A stretch of 64,000 nt of DNA. Source: Candidatus Gastranaerophilales bacterium. Its GTDB lineage: Bacteria; Cyanobacteriota; Vampirovibrionia; Gastranaerophilales; Gastranaerophilaceae. Shown piece after piece: positions 1 to 8,548 of this stretch. Where the stretch lies: NCBI GenBank assembly GCA_944325875.1, contig CALVBU010000006.1, forward strand, positions 62,001 through 126,000, read 5' to 3'. The stretch's first letter is position 1. The number at the start of each line of letters is the position of its first letter. The translations under genes were made by a program, and so were the position numbers. A model generated the notes under the pieces. That model worked only from the letters and a program-made list of their open reading frames with translations. It made no database searches and was not told where the DNA came from.

Positions 1-1
1 T

Positions 2-286
2 GATGCTAAAAACAATATTGTATACCTTGGCAAATCAGAAGATAACTTCAATGATTCACTAATGGTCAAAGACATCAAATTATCTTATCCACTAACAGAA
101 AAAGAATTTGATGCTAACGTAAAAATCAGATATAATATGCAAGCTCAAAAAGCACATGTCAAAATACTTGAAAACACGGCTCAAATTAAATTTTATACCC
201 CTGTAAGTTCTATAACAGCAGGTCAAGCCGGAGTATTCTATGATATTAATGATGGGCACCTAATTGGCGGTGGAAAAGTTATATAG
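2..286 (+). CDS. mnmA: tRNA U34 2-thiouridylase MnmA, C-terminal fragment
   Basis: The frame is open to the window edge, so only the last 94 residues are present. They match the C-terminal beta-barrel of MnmA, which puts sulfur on C2 of the wobble uridine in tRNA-Lys, -Glu and -Gln. Seen: an NNIVYLGKSED-like segment near the beginning, then VKIRYNMQAQKAHVKI, and the family's closing pattern with ITAGQAGVFYD followed by LIGGGKVI. The catalytic cysteines and the P-loop lie outside the window. mnmG, which modifies C5 of the same uridine, lies at the other end of the window. I am fairly sure of the family from the ITAGQA-VFYD ending. Confidence 0.85.
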   Translation, partial: DAKNNIVYLGKSEDNFNDSLMVKDIKLSYPLTEKEFDANVKIRYNMQAQKAHVKILENTAQIKFYTPVSSITAGQAGVFYDINDGHLIGGGKVI

Positions 287-321
287 CAAAAAATTTTATT
301 TAGGCATTTTAAATAAGTGAA

Positions 322-1704
322 ATGAAAATTACTCCGTTTTACCCAATAAGAGCCAATACCCAAAACTATAAAAACTTACCCTATACCGGTAAGAGCTATT
401 ACTCTACGCCAAATCAACTTGACATAGTCAGTTTTCAAAGCAATAATCAAAACTCACTTACAAAAACTGATAGCTATTGTGCGGAATATTTTTCAGCCCC
501 TATAAAAAAGCTAGAAGATAAAAGAGCTTTTGACCAATGGGCAAGAGAAAAATTCTATGAAATTTCAGATTTAAATCTATATTATTCTAATTTTGCCCCA
601 GATAATATTGATAGAATTTGCCGACTTGATGACTGGAAAGAACACCTAAAAAAGAGGCTCTTACAAAAGAATCCATCCCTGTCACTAATAATATTAGATA
701 GTATTACCTCTCCATTAAAACCAAATAATCACGAACAACCACCAATTTTAAACACCATTATTTTTAACAATGTTGTAAAACATCTTGAGGATAATGAAAA
801 CTTATCTTCTGCAAATAATGTACAAAAAACATTCAAAAAACTATATGAAGCAACTCTTAGACATTACATAATTACCAATGATACTACAGTTGGCAAAAAG
901 GATACCTGCTGGATTACAATACCTTCAAAACGAACTAACCCGCAAGAATTTAAAGATAACCTTACTAAATTAAAAATTCTCTCTAATCATGGCTGGTGCA
1001 CAAAATCTACACATACAGAAACCTATCTTAAGGATTACGACTGCAGTATATATTTAAAAAATGGGATACCAAAACTTATTATACTTTCCCAAGATAACAA
1101 CATAAAGAAAATACAATGCGGAATTGATAACAACATTATTTCCTATAAATACGCAGAAACGATAGACGAATTTATAAAAAATAATAAGTTAAACCTAGGC
1201 AGAAGCGATGAAAAGCTATTAACAGAAGCTATTAACAGAAAAAAAGATTTCTTAGAGCTAAAGGAAATCTTAAAAGATGACATAACAAATAACAATCAAA
1301 TAAATATTTTTAATAAAGTTGGGATTTCTGCAAATAAAAACCAAAATGGAGAGATTATTATATCTCATTACTCACAACCGAATACAGGCTTTACATTTAA
1401 GGATCTTGGAATAGATGAAAACAAATTACTAAAAAATGTTGTTGAAATTAAGGGAAATGGAGACTTTATACATTCAAATCTAACTATTGCAAATGAATTA
1501 CGAAAAATAGGAAAAGACGCAAACTTCATGTATTCCAAAATAAGATCTTTAAATAACCTTGAATACATAGGAGGTCTAGCTAATTTTTTACAAGCAAATA
1601 ATCTAAAAATATTACCAAAATTATCAAATGTCGGAGAAAAACTAGCCATTAGCTCAAATATTGAATTACCCCTTTTTAAAAATCTAAATAAACTTTACTT
1701 TTAA
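322..1704 (+). CDS. uncharacterised 460-residue protein with leucine-rich C-terminal part
   Basis: I do not recognise a named family. The protein has no signal peptide or membrane segment. The first about 40 residues are polar and include a DIVSFQSN stretch, a type of N-terminus I associate with lineage-specific proteins of this group (inference). The middle holds GWCTKSTHTETYLKDYDCSIYL, which resembles a domain found next to leucine-rich repeats in gut bacterial proteins. The last 100 residues (LTIANELRKIG, IRSLNNLEYIGGLANF, LKILPKLSNVG) look like degenerate leucine-rich repeats and stop abruptly, so the repeat domain may be shortened. It starts 36 bases after mnmA and has no clear ribosome binding site. 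hydG follows with its own strong site. Confidence 0.55.
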   Translation: MKITPFYPIRANTQNYKNLPYTGKSYYSTPNQLDIVSFQSNNQNSLTKTDSYCAEYFSAPIKKLEDKRAFDQWAREKFYEISDLNLYYSNFAPDNIDRICRLDDWKEHLKKRLLQKNPSLSLIILDSITSPLKPNNHEQPPILNTIIFNNVVKHLEDNENLSSANNVQKTFKKLYEATLRHYIITNDTTVGKKDTCWITIPSKRTNPQEFKDNLTKLKILSNHGWCTKSTHTETYLKDYDCSIYLKNGIPKLIILSQDNNIKKIQCGIDNNIISYKYAETIDEFIKNNKLNLGRSDEKLLTEAINRKKDFLELKEILKDDITNNNQINIFNKVGISANKNQNGEIIISHYSQPNTGFTFKDLGIDENKLLKNVVEIKGNGDFIHSNLTIANELRKIGKDANFMYSKIRSLNNLEYIGGLANFLQANNLKILPKLSNVGEKLAISSNIELPLFKNLNKLYF

Positions 1705-1745
1705 TTTTCATTGACTTAACATTATGAAAAGAGGGAGTGTAATAT

Positions 1746-3164
1746 ATGTATAATCCAAAATCCAAAAAGGCTGAAGAATTTATTTCTCACGAAGAAATAC
1801 TAGACACATTAAAATATGCAGAAGAAAACAAGAATAATTCTGAACTAATAGACAAGATTATAGAAAAAGCAAAAACTCATAAAGGGCTTTCACATAGAGA
1901 AGCTTCAGTTCTTTTGGCTTGCGCAATCCCTGAAAAAAATGAAGAAATTTTTAAACTTGCAAATGAAATTAAACAAGATTATTACGGCAATAGAATAGTT
2001 CTTTTTGCACCATTATATCTTTCAAACTACTGTGTAAACGGATGTGTATATTGTCCTTATCATAAACAAAATACGACTATTCCAAGAAGAAAACTTACGC
2101 AGGAAGAAATAAAAAATGAAGTAATTGCACTCCAAGATATGGGGCACAAAAGACTGGCAATTGAAGCAGGGGAAGATCCTGTGAATAATCCTATTGAATA
2201 CATCTTGGAATCAATAAAAACAATCTACAGCGTAAAACATAAAAACGGTTCTATCCGAAGAGTAAATGTAAACATTGCAGCAACAAGTGTGGAAAATTAC
2301 AGAAAACTGCATGAAGCCGGTATTGGAACTTATGTATTATTCCAAGAAACATATAACAAAGAATCTTATGAAAAATTACACCCAACCGGACCTAAGCATA
2401 ATTACGCATACCACACTGAAGCAATGGATAGAGCTATGCAAGGCGGCATTGACGATGTAAGCTTGGGCGTACTTTTTGGTTTGGAATCATACAAATATGA
2501 ATTTGCAGCATTACTAATGCACGCTGAACACTTAGAAGCCACTTATGGAGTAGGTCCTCACGCTATAAGTGTGCCACGAATTAAAAAAGCTGATGACATT
2601 GATCCATCGGCTTTTGACAATGGAATTGATGATGATACTTTTGCAAAAATTGTAGCCTGCATCCGTATTGCAACACCATATACTGGCATGATTATTTCAA
2701 CAAGAGAATCTGAAGAATGTAGAGAAAGACTTCTACATCTTGGTATATCACAAATGAGTGGCGGATCAAAAACAAGTGTAGGCGGATACTTCAATCCAAT
2801 GCCTGAGGATGAAAATTCTGCGCAATTTGATATTTCGGACAGAAGACCTCTGGATGAAGTCATTAAATGGCTCATGAATTTAGGCTATCTACCAAGTTTT
2901 TGTACTGCATGCTACAGAAAAGGCAGAACTGGTGATAGATTTATGGAGATTTGTAAACAACAACAGATTAAAAATTTCTGCCATCCAAACGCAATAATGA
3001 CGCTAAAAGAGTATCTTCAAGACTATGCATCTGAAGAAACAAAACAAATCGGCAATAAATTGATTGCAAAAGAAGTCAAAATGTTGGATAATGAGAATAT
3101 AAAACAGACGGTTATGGAAGATTTGGAAAAGATAGAACATGGCGAAAGAGACTTCAGATTCTAG
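1746..3164 (+). CDS. hydG: [FeFe]-hydrogenase H-cluster radical SAM maturase HydG
   Basis: A radical SAM tyrosine lyase that makes the CO and CN ligands of the [FeFe]-hydrogenase active site. The SAM cluster motif CX3CX2C is at C96, C100 and C103 (NYCVNGCVYCPY). The C-terminal auxiliary cluster motif CX2CX22C is exact (FCTAC, then 22 residues, then C), which separates HydG from its thiamine-pathway relative ThiH. At 472 residues it has the normal length. The start follows GAGGGAG at a good distance. hydE, hydF and the hydrogenase itself are not in this window. The 3' end overlaps the next prepilin gene by 26 bases. nifU/nifS for iron-sulfur supply lie near 52-54 kb. Confidence 0.96.
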   Translation: MYNPKSKKAEEFISHEEILDTLKYAEENKNNSELIDKIIEKAKTHKGLSHREASVLLACAIPEKNEEIFKLANEIKQDYYGNRIVLFAPLYLSNYCVNGCVYCPYHKQNTTIPRRKLTQEEIKNEVIALQDMGHKRLAIEAGEDPVNNPIEYILESIKTIYSVKHKNGSIRRVNVNIAATSVENYRKLHEAGIGTYVLFQETYNKESYEKLHPTGPKHNYAYHTEAMDRAMQGGIDDVSLGVLFGLESYKYEFAALLMHAEHLEATYGVGPHAISVPRIKKADDIDPSAFDNGIDDDTFAKIVACIRIATPYTGMIISTRESEECRERLLHLGISQMSGGSKTSVGGYFNPMPEDENSAQFDISDRRPLDEVIKWLMNLGYLPSFCTACYRKGRTGDRFMEICKQQQIKNFCHPNAIMTLKEYLQDYASEETKQIGNKLIAKEVKMLDNENIKQTVMEDLEKIEHGERDFRF

Positions 3165-3888
3165 CAAAAAAGGTTTCTCACTGGCAGAAGTACTTATCAC
3201 CATAGGCATCATCGGTATGATTGCCACAATGGTATATCAAGTGCTATCGGGCAACATAAAAGATAAAGTTACCACAGCAAGACTAAAAAAAACATATTCA
3301 ACACTACAGCAAGCATTACTAAAAGCAGTTGCCGAAAACGGTCCGGTTGATAGCTGGGGAATTTCTATGGAACCTGGACTTGGTGGTGAAAAAATATTAT
3401 TAAGGAATATTGGAAAGCATTTAAGTACAATAAAAGTTTGTGAAAACGGAGTTGGCTGCTATCCTAACAGGACTTACAAAAACATAGATGGATCCAATTA
3501 TGTCAATTGGAATATTTTAAGTGACAGATCTGCAGCAATCCTTGCAGACGGAACTATGGTTATGTTTAACACTTCATCTGCAAGCGGCTATAGTGATTTT
3601 GGGCAAGTATATGTTGATATAAACGGAGCCAAACCGCCGAATCAGGTAGGTGTTGATTTCTTTTATTTTTATATTTTCCAAAATACACTTATTCCAGCAG
3701 GAGCACCAGCCAGATTTGGTACACAGTTTTTCATTGAACACTGCCTAAAAGATTCAGGTTTTGCCTGTGCAGCCTGGGTTGTATATAACGGGAATCTAGA
3801 TTACCTGTATTGCACAGATTTAACTTGGGAAAATAAACATCATTGTGACTATAGTGAGAAACTTGTTAAATATTTATTCGGTCTATAA
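3139..3888 (+). CDS. type IV pilin-like protein (prepilin N-terminus)
   Basis: The prepilin signal is SKKG^FSLAEVLITIGIIGMIATM: a short basic leader, cleavage after Gly12, Glu at position 5 of the mature protein, then a hydrophobic helix. The C-terminal globular part carries the two marks shared by the prepilins of this window, an LADGT segment and a VDINGAKPPNQVGVDFF segment. It should be inserted in the inner membrane, processed by a prepilin peptidase and used as a pilus or pseudopilus subunit. It overlaps the end of hydG by 26 bases and has no good ribosome binding site, so it may be translated by coupling. Its 3' end overlaps the minus-strand formyltransferase gene by 23 bases. Unlike four of its relatives it has no XRE gene beside it. 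Confidence 0.85.
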   Translation: MAKETSDSSKKGFSLAEVLITIGIIGMIATMVYQVLSGNIKDKVTTARLKKTYSTLQQALLKAVAENGPVDSWGISMEPGLGGEKILLRNIGKHLSTIKVCENGVGCYPNRTYKNIDGSNYVNWNILSDRSAAILADGTMVMFNTSSASGYSDFGQVYVDINGAKPPNQVGVDFFYFYIFQNTLIPAGAPARFGTQFFIEHCLKDSGFACAAWVVYNGNLDYLYCTDLTWENKHHCDYSEKLVKYLFGL

Positions 3889-4795
3889 CAAATTGAGTCA
3901 ACAATGGAAATTTATAAAGTCTTAAATCACCAAATTTTATAGCTTTGCCATCTATAGTCGAAATAGTAAGAGATTTTTTATCTTTATCAAGGATTTTACC
4001 AACTACATCTGCCCTTTGTTCAACAATTTCAACTGAATAAGGATTAACTATAAAAAAGACATCATTGTACTGAATATATACTGGCAGCCACGGATGGAAA
4101 GCTCTTATATGTCTTAAAATTTCAACAGAAGTCTCTTTTTGAAAATTCAATGTCATATCCTCAGGGATAACATTAGGATAATAAGAGGTATTATTCTCAT
4201 CCTGCGGAACCGGTATAACAAAACCATCTTTAAGTTTTTCAATTAATTCTGCACACATTAGTCTTGCTTGAAAAACAGTTTTATCCCTAAGTTCTTTCCC
4301 CGTATCACCATCAATGATTTCAACCTCAGATTGAGCGAGAATAGGTCCCTCATCAAAATTTTCAGTCATAAGATGAAAAGTAACACCGGATTTAGATTCT
4401 CCATGCCAGATTGTTTGCAAATAAGGATTTGGACCTCTATATTTTGGCAAAAGTGAAGGGTGAACGTTCACAGAACCAATTACAGGAACATCTAAAATAT
4501 CTTTTCTTATTTTTTCACACCACGTTCCAACTATAAGTAAATCAATATTTTCTTTAATTAAAAACTTCTTAAATTCCTCCGAATTCGCAGATTTGAAAGT
4601 TAAATCTCTAAATCCATATTTTTTTATTAGCGTAAGCTCTGGAGAACTTTTAAAAAAATCATAAAAAAGCATCTCAAATGGAGATTTTTTAAGTCTTTCA
4701 TACCTAAAAACTCCAGCAACCTCAATTCCTGATAAAATAACACCTCGCAAAAGATTTGCAAGCATTGCACCTTTACCGAGAACAACTACTCTCAT
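3866..4795 (-). CDS. formyltransferase family protein, probably methionyl-tRNA formyltransferase
   Basis: Formyl-transferase fold with the catalytic Asn-His-Asp set visible: N110 and H112 in SVNVHPSLLPKYRG, and D148 in ENFDEGPILAQ. The SLLPKYRG loop is the usual folate-site signature. At 309 residues, with a C-terminal region (DVVGKILDKDKKSLTISTIDGKA) resembling the Fmt OB-fold, it fits the enzyme that formylates initiator tRNA. The segment before the active site (VGTWCEKIRKDIL) departs from the usual Fmt sequence, so a formyltransferase acting on a sugar nucleotide or another amine is the alternative. It shares an ATGA overlap with the upstream matrixin gene and is likely translated by coupling. 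Confidence 0.7.
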   Translation of the reverse strand: MRVVVLGKGAMLANLLRGVILSGIEVAGVFRYERLKKSPFEMLFYDFFKSSPELTLIKKYGFRDLTFKSANSEEFKKFLIKENIDLLIVGTWCEKIRKDILDVPVIGSVNVHPSLLPKYRGPNPYLQTIWHGESKSGVTFHLMTENFDEGPILAQSEVEIIDGDTGKELRDKTVFQARLMCAELIEKLKDGFVIPVPQDENNTSYYPNVIPEDMTLNFQKETSVEILRHIRAFHPWLPVYIQYNDVFFIVNPYSVEIVEQRADVVGKILDKDKKSLTISTIDGKAIKFGDLRLYKFPLLTQFVIDRINI

Positions 4796-5580
4796 TTATT
4801 ATTATCCCTTTTGTTATTAAGGAAAAACTTTCTCATATCTTCAGACAAAGAAACATTTTGTAAAGCCATATGGTACTTTCGCAAAAGAGCAATATTTTCT
4901 TGTTCATCGAGAAGATCCCTTTTTGGGGCTTTAACATTATTTTTTACCTTTTCAAATTCACTTGGCTCATTCCTATGCATAACTCTATAAATAATTTCAT
5001 CAATATCCGAACCGCCCATTGAATATTGAGAAGCTATTTCCGCAACAGTTGCACCTTGAGGCAATCTATAAAGCCAATTAACAGTAAGGACATCGCCCTC
5101 AGAAACTCTATGAATTCCTTTCTGGTGAGGAGTATACATAATATCAGTTTTGTAAGGACTGTGTCCTAAACCGATAGCATGACCAATTTCATGCAAAATA
5201 GTGTGATAAACCTCATTTTCATCACCATAATCTCCATGTATATACCCATCAGTCAACCCAATTGCTACCTCAGCTCCATAAAGCCTGTTAGCCCCGTCAA
5301 ATGAAAAATAACAATGTCCAAGCGCTTTTCGCTCAACCCTTTTCCAATCGACATTAACATTGGATTCAAGAAGAGTTTTTACAAAAGTAAAAGAGACCCT
5401 TCCTTTTGTTGCGGTCTGCCATTCTTCACAAGCTCTACGAACCATTTGACGATATTTATAATCTTCTCCCTGCTTTGAATAAAACTTCATAGGCGCAATA
5501 TATACCTTGAGCGGCATATAAGTCCATCTCATTAGCTTCCCATTTTTTAAAGATTGTGAAACATAAGTTTTACTCTGCAT
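4792..5580 (-). CDS. matrixin-type zinc metalloprotease (M10-like)
   Basis: The metzincin zinc site is complete: HEIGHAIGLGH (H130, E131, H134, H140), followed by a Met-turn (DIMY, M148). This spacing is typical of matrixins (M10). The N-terminal part looks like the usual matrixin beta/alpha fold, with REWQ-type (CEEW) and GAEVAIGL segments. I see no signal peptide, so secretion is not evident from the sequence. The C-terminal 80 residues are charged and helical. It is the first gene of a two-gene minus-strand unit with the formyltransferase (4-base overlap), an unusual pairing. It is divergent from ybaB, with about 78 bases between them. Confidence 0.85.
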   Translation of the reverse strand: MQSKTYVSQSLKNGKLMRWTYMPLKVYIAPMKFYSKQGEDYKYRQMVRRACEEWQTATKGRVSFTFVKTLLESNVNVDWKRVERKALGHCYFSFDGANRLYGAEVAIGLTDGYIHGDYGDENEVYHTILHEIGHAIGLGHSPYKTDIMYTPHQKGIHRVSEGDVLTVNWLYRLPQGATVAEIASQYSMGGSDIDEIIYRVMHRNEPSEFEKVKNNVKAPKRDLLDEQENIALLRKYHMALQNVSLSEDMRKFFLNNKRDNNK

Positions 5581-5658
5581 ATTTTTATTGTATTATAAAA
5601 AAAGGGATGCTGCAAAAGCTTAACATGCTGCATTATTACAGACTAAGGAGAATAAAAT

Positions 5659-5976
5659 ATGAACATTATGCAAATCATGAAACAGGCACAATCTATCCAA
5701 GCAAAGTTAAAATCTTCACAAGAAGAACTTGCTAAGATGGAGCTTACAGGGGAATCTGCAGGTGGTGCAGTAAAAGTTGTATGTGATGGTCAAGGGAAAT
5801 TTAAATCAATCAAATTAAATGCATCTGAACTTTCTCTAGACAACGACACAGCAGAAGAATTAGAAGATTTAATTACTGTTGCTATTAACCAAGCAAGCGA
5901 AAAAGCTTCAAAAGAAATGGAAGCTAAAATGAAAGCTGCAACAGGCGGTATGAACATTCCTGGATTGGGCTTCTAA
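5659..5976 (+). CDS. YbaB/EbfC family nucleoid-associated protein
   Basis: A 105-residue DNA-binding protein of the YbaB family, which forms tweezer-like dimers on DNA. Seen: an N-terminal MNIMQIMKQAQSIQAKLKSS helix, the GGAVKVVCDGQGKFKSIKLN strand region, the LEDLITVAINQASEKA helix, and a glycine-rich end. An AAGGAG site precedes the start. Its stop overlaps the recR start by one base (TAATG), the widely conserved ybaB-recR arrangement. Confidence 0.95.
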   Translation: MNIMQIMKQAQSIQAKLKSSQEELAKMELTGESAGGAVKVVCDGQGKFKSIKLNASELSLDNDTAEELEDLITVAINQASEKASKEMEAKMKAATGGMNIPGLGF

Positions 5977-6572
5977 TGATATACCCAAAGTCAATAGCGA
6001 CATTAATAGAGCACTTTCAGAAATTTCCGTCCGTAGGACCGAAATCAGCTCAAAGAATGGCATTTTACTTACTAAGAATGCCAATGTCTGAGGTGCAAAA
6101 ATTTGCACAGAGCATTGTTGAAGCAAAGGAAAACACACACACTTGTGAGATATGTTTTAACCTTTCTTCAACAAGTCCGTGCGAAATTTGTCAATCTGCA
6201 ACAAGAGATAGATCAACAATTTGTGTTGTAGCTGAAACTAAAGATTTAATCGCTATTGAAAAAACAAATGAATACAAAGGTCTCTATCATGTATTACAAG
6301 GTCTAATATCACCTATGGATGGTATTGGAGCTGACGATATCAGAATTAAAGAACTTCTTAATCGTTTAACTGATGAAGCAGTAAAAGAGGTTATTATAGC
6401 GTTAAGCCCTTCAGTCGAAGGAGAAGCTACAAGTTTATATTTAAGCAAACTAATAAAACCTTTTGGAATAAAGATTTCAAGAATAGCTTTTGGATTACCT
6501 GTTGGTGCTGATCTTGAATATGCCGATGAAATTACTATTGCCCGAGCAATAGAAGGCAGAAGAGAAATTTAG
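5976..6572 (+). CDS. recR: recombination mediator protein RecR
   Basis: Acts with RecF/RecO to load RecA on gapped DNA. The helix-hairpin-helix region is at residues 10-30 (FPSVGPKSAQRMA). The zinc finger is C57-X2-C60-X8-C69-X2-C72. The Toprim domain starts at ICVVAETKDL, with the conserved SPSVEGEAT and the C-terminal GLPVGADLEYAD segments. The length (198 residues) is standard. It is co-translated with ybaB. Its stop lies one base from the stop of the facing prepilin gene. Confidence 0.97.
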   Translation: MIYPKSIATLIEHFQKFPSVGPKSAQRMAFYLLRMPMSEVQKFAQSIVEAKENTHTCEICFNLSSTSPCEICQSATRDRSTICVVAETKDLIAIEKTNEYKGLYHVLQGLISPMDGIGADDIRIKELLNRLTDEAVKEVIIALSPSVEGEATSLYLSKLIKPFGIKISRIAFGLPVGADLEYADEITIARAIEGRREI

Positions 6573-6573
6573 A

Positions 6574-7221
6574 TTACTTAAACATTTCATCATAAGTCAG
6601 CCTACCTTCAAGATATGGTAAGCAACCATTGATAGAGGGAGCATTTATTATATAACTATTTTTATGAGTTTTCATAATACTAAAATTAAACAGATCATAC
6701 CCTGGTTTATTAGGGCCTTTTTTACCATTTATATCTACAGCTGCAGCAGCAAGAGTTTGATTAGCATAAGGCATCAAAAGTGTTCCATCTGCTAAAACAT
6801 AAACAGTATTTGTGACATTAAAAGCTTGCTCACTATACCCAGAGCATCCACTTTCGCTCCTATATTCTGAGTACACTGGCAAACATCCATCAACAAGAGC
6901 ATTCCCTTCACACTTTTTAATAACCTTGAGATTTTTGGCAAAATGTTCATAAAAAGTTTTACAACCAGAGTAGTCTATTCCAGTAGTACTAGAAATTTGG
7001 CCATTTTCGTCTTGACCATAATAACAATTCATACTACCACCTAAATCATAAGTCGTTTTTAGAATATTTTGACTATAAACAGATAAAACCTTTTTAAATT
7101 GTTGTTTTAAAATATTTCTTTCAACTTTATTAATAACCGTTGGCAAAGTCATTGCAGCTACAACTCCAATAACTCCAAGAGTTATCAAAACCTCACTCAA
7201 CGTAAATGCTTTGTTTTTCAT
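6574..7221 (-). CDS. type IV pilin-like protein, partner of the XRE gene at 7287
   Basis: Prepilin N-terminus MKNKAFTLSEVLITLGVIG followed by VAAMTLP, with Glu at +5. The start at 7221 is preferred over the upstream ATG at 7236 because AGGGGG lies six bases before it and gives the usual short basic leader. The globular part has paired cysteines (MNCYYGQ, SGCKTF, KKCEG, DGCLP, SGCSG), the LADGT segment, and the shared VDINGKKGPNKPGYDLF motif. It ends one base from the recR stop. The gene is divergent from an XRE regulator across a 65-base gap holding a perfect inverted repeat. It is probably a minor pilin or pseudopilin; its exact role is unknown. Confidence 0.85.
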   Translation of the reverse strand: MKNKAFTLSEVLITLGVIGVVAAMTLPTVINKVERNILKQQFKKVLSVYSQNILKTTYDLGGSMNCYYGQDENGQISSTTGIDYSGCKTFYEHFAKNLKVIKKCEGNALVDGCLPVYSEYRSESGCSGYSEQAFNVTNTVYVLADGTLLMPYANQTLAAAAVDINGKKGPNKPGYDLFNFSIMKTHKNSYIINAPSINGCLPYLEGRLTYDEMFK

Positions 7222-7236
7222 AATCCCCCTATGCAT

Positions 7237-7253
7237 ATTGGCTCATGGCCAAT
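7237..7253. promoter_or_regulatory. palindromic operator candidate between prepilin and XRE genes
   Basis: A perfect inverted repeat, ATTGGC-TCATG-GCCAAT, lies between the prepilin start (7221, minus) and the XRE start (7287, plus). The site is close to the prepilin ribosome binding site, a good place for a repressor. Binding by the neighbouring XRE protein is inferred from position and symmetry. Confidence 0.5.
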
Positions 7254-7286
7254 GTTATTAAAATCATAATATCATAAGATGAAAAA

Positions 7287-7502
7287 ATGACAAGAACTTT
7301 TTACGAAAAACTAGGAAAAAAAATTTATAACCTAAGACGAGAAAAAAAGTTATCACGCGAAAAATTTGCAGAACTTGCAGGAATGAATGATTATTATCTA
7401 GGGGAAATAGAACGCGGAGAGAAAAAAGCGTCATTGGATACTTTATTTAAAATTGCAAATATACTTGAACTAAAAATTCACAACTTACTTAATATTGAAT
7501 AG
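7287..7502 (+). CDS. XRE/Cro-CI family transcriptional regulator
   Basis: 71 residues, nearly all one helix-turn-helix domain: GKKIYNLRREKKLSREKFAE, then AGMNDYYLGEIERGEKKASLDTLFKIANIL. It is a close relative of the XRE protein at 59944: same length, and both have the less common YYLGEIE/HYLSDIE recognition helix. There is no clear ribosome binding site. It is divergent from a prepilin gene, with a palindrome between them, and probably represses that gene and itself. Confidence 0.85.
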   Translation: MTRTFYEKLGKKIYNLRREKKLSREKFAELAGMNDYYLGEIERGEKKASLDTLFKIANILELKIHNLLNIE

Positions 7503-7550
7503 CCGTTTTATATAATTGATTTTAACAAGGAAATAATATACACTCATTTT

Positions 7551-8513
7551 ATGAGTGAAAATCTTATTGAAATAAAAGACTTATATGTAGAATACAAGTC
7601 AAATAAGGGTATTGTCGGCGGAACAGAAATTATTCATGCCGTGAATGGAGTTAACCTTGAAATAAAACAGGGGGAAATTCTTGCATTAGCAGGCGAATCC
7701 GGTTGCGGGAAATCAACCCTTGCAAAAGCTATTATTAAGCTTGAAAATTCAAAATCAGGCGAGATTAATTTTAAAAACAAAAACATCCTAAAAATGGGGA
7801 AAAACGAACTAAAAACTTTTAGAAAAAGTGCACAAATTGTCTTTCAGAACCCATATTCAAGCCTTGATCCCAAAATGAAAATCTTAAATACATTAAAAGA
7901 ACCGTTACAGATCAACACCGAATATTCAGAAAAAGAAATTCTTGAAATTATAAGAGAAAAGATAAAAAAAGTAGGCTTAAGCGAAGACTGCCTATGTTTA
8001 TATCCGCATGAATTTTCAGGAGGCCAGCGCCAAAGAATAGCTATCGCAAGAGCTCTTGTACTAAATCCTGAATTTATTCTAGCAGATGAGCCCGTAAGTG
8101 CTCTGGATGTTAGCATTCAAGCTCAGATAATAAACCTATTAAAAGAACTAAAAGAAGACTATAATTTAACATTTTTACTAATCACACACGATATGAGTGT
8201 AATTAAGTACTTAGCAGACAGAATTGCAATTATGTATCTTGGAGAAATTGTAGAAATCGGAACAACAGAAGAAATTTTCACCTCTCCCAAACATCCATAT
8301 ACGCAAGCGCTATTAAGTGCCGTACCGCAAATTAGCGGAGAAAAATCTGATAGAATAATCTTAAGCGGCGATTTACCATCTCCGGCAAATCTTCCTAAGG
8401 GTTGCAAATTCCATACAAGATGCTCAAAATGTTTTGAAAAATGTCCAAAACTAAATCCTCCTACAATAAACATATCTGATACACATAAAGTAAAATGTCA
8501 TTTATACGAATAA
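7551..8513 (+). CDS. oligopeptide/dipeptide ABC transporter ATP-binding protein (OppF/DppF type)
   Basis: ATPase subunit of a peptide-type importer. Walker A is GESGCGKST (48-56), the signature is SGGQRQR, Walker B is FILADEP, and the H-loop is LLITHD. The C-terminal extension with GDLPSPANLPKGCKFHTRC and paired cysteines is typical of the Opp/Dpp ATPase pair. The length (320) is standard. The permeases, the partner ATPase and a binding protein are not adjacent, so the rest of the transporter must lie elsewhere. The apparent Shine-Dalgarno (AAGG) is about 20 bases from the start. A TTGATT-N17-TACACT promoter candidate (7516-7544) would put the transcript start almost at the ATG. Confidence 0.92.
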   Translation: MSENLIEIKDLYVEYKSNKGIVGGTEIIHAVNGVNLEIKQGEILALAGESGCGKSTLAKAIIKLENSKSGEINFKNKNILKMGKNELKTFRKSAQIVFQNPYSSLDPKMKILNTLKEPLQINTEYSEKEILEIIREKIKKVGLSEDCLCLYPHEFSGGQRQRIAIARALVLNPEFILADEPVSALDVSIQAQIINLLKELKEDYNLTFLLITHDMSVIKYLADRIAIMYLGEIVEIGTTEEIFTSPKHPYTQALLSAVPQISGEKSDRIILSGDLPSPANLPKGCKFHTRCSKCFEKCPKLNPPTINISDTHKVKCHLYE

Positions 8514-8548
8514 TAGCAATTTTTGCCATTCACTTGTTTTAAGAAAGT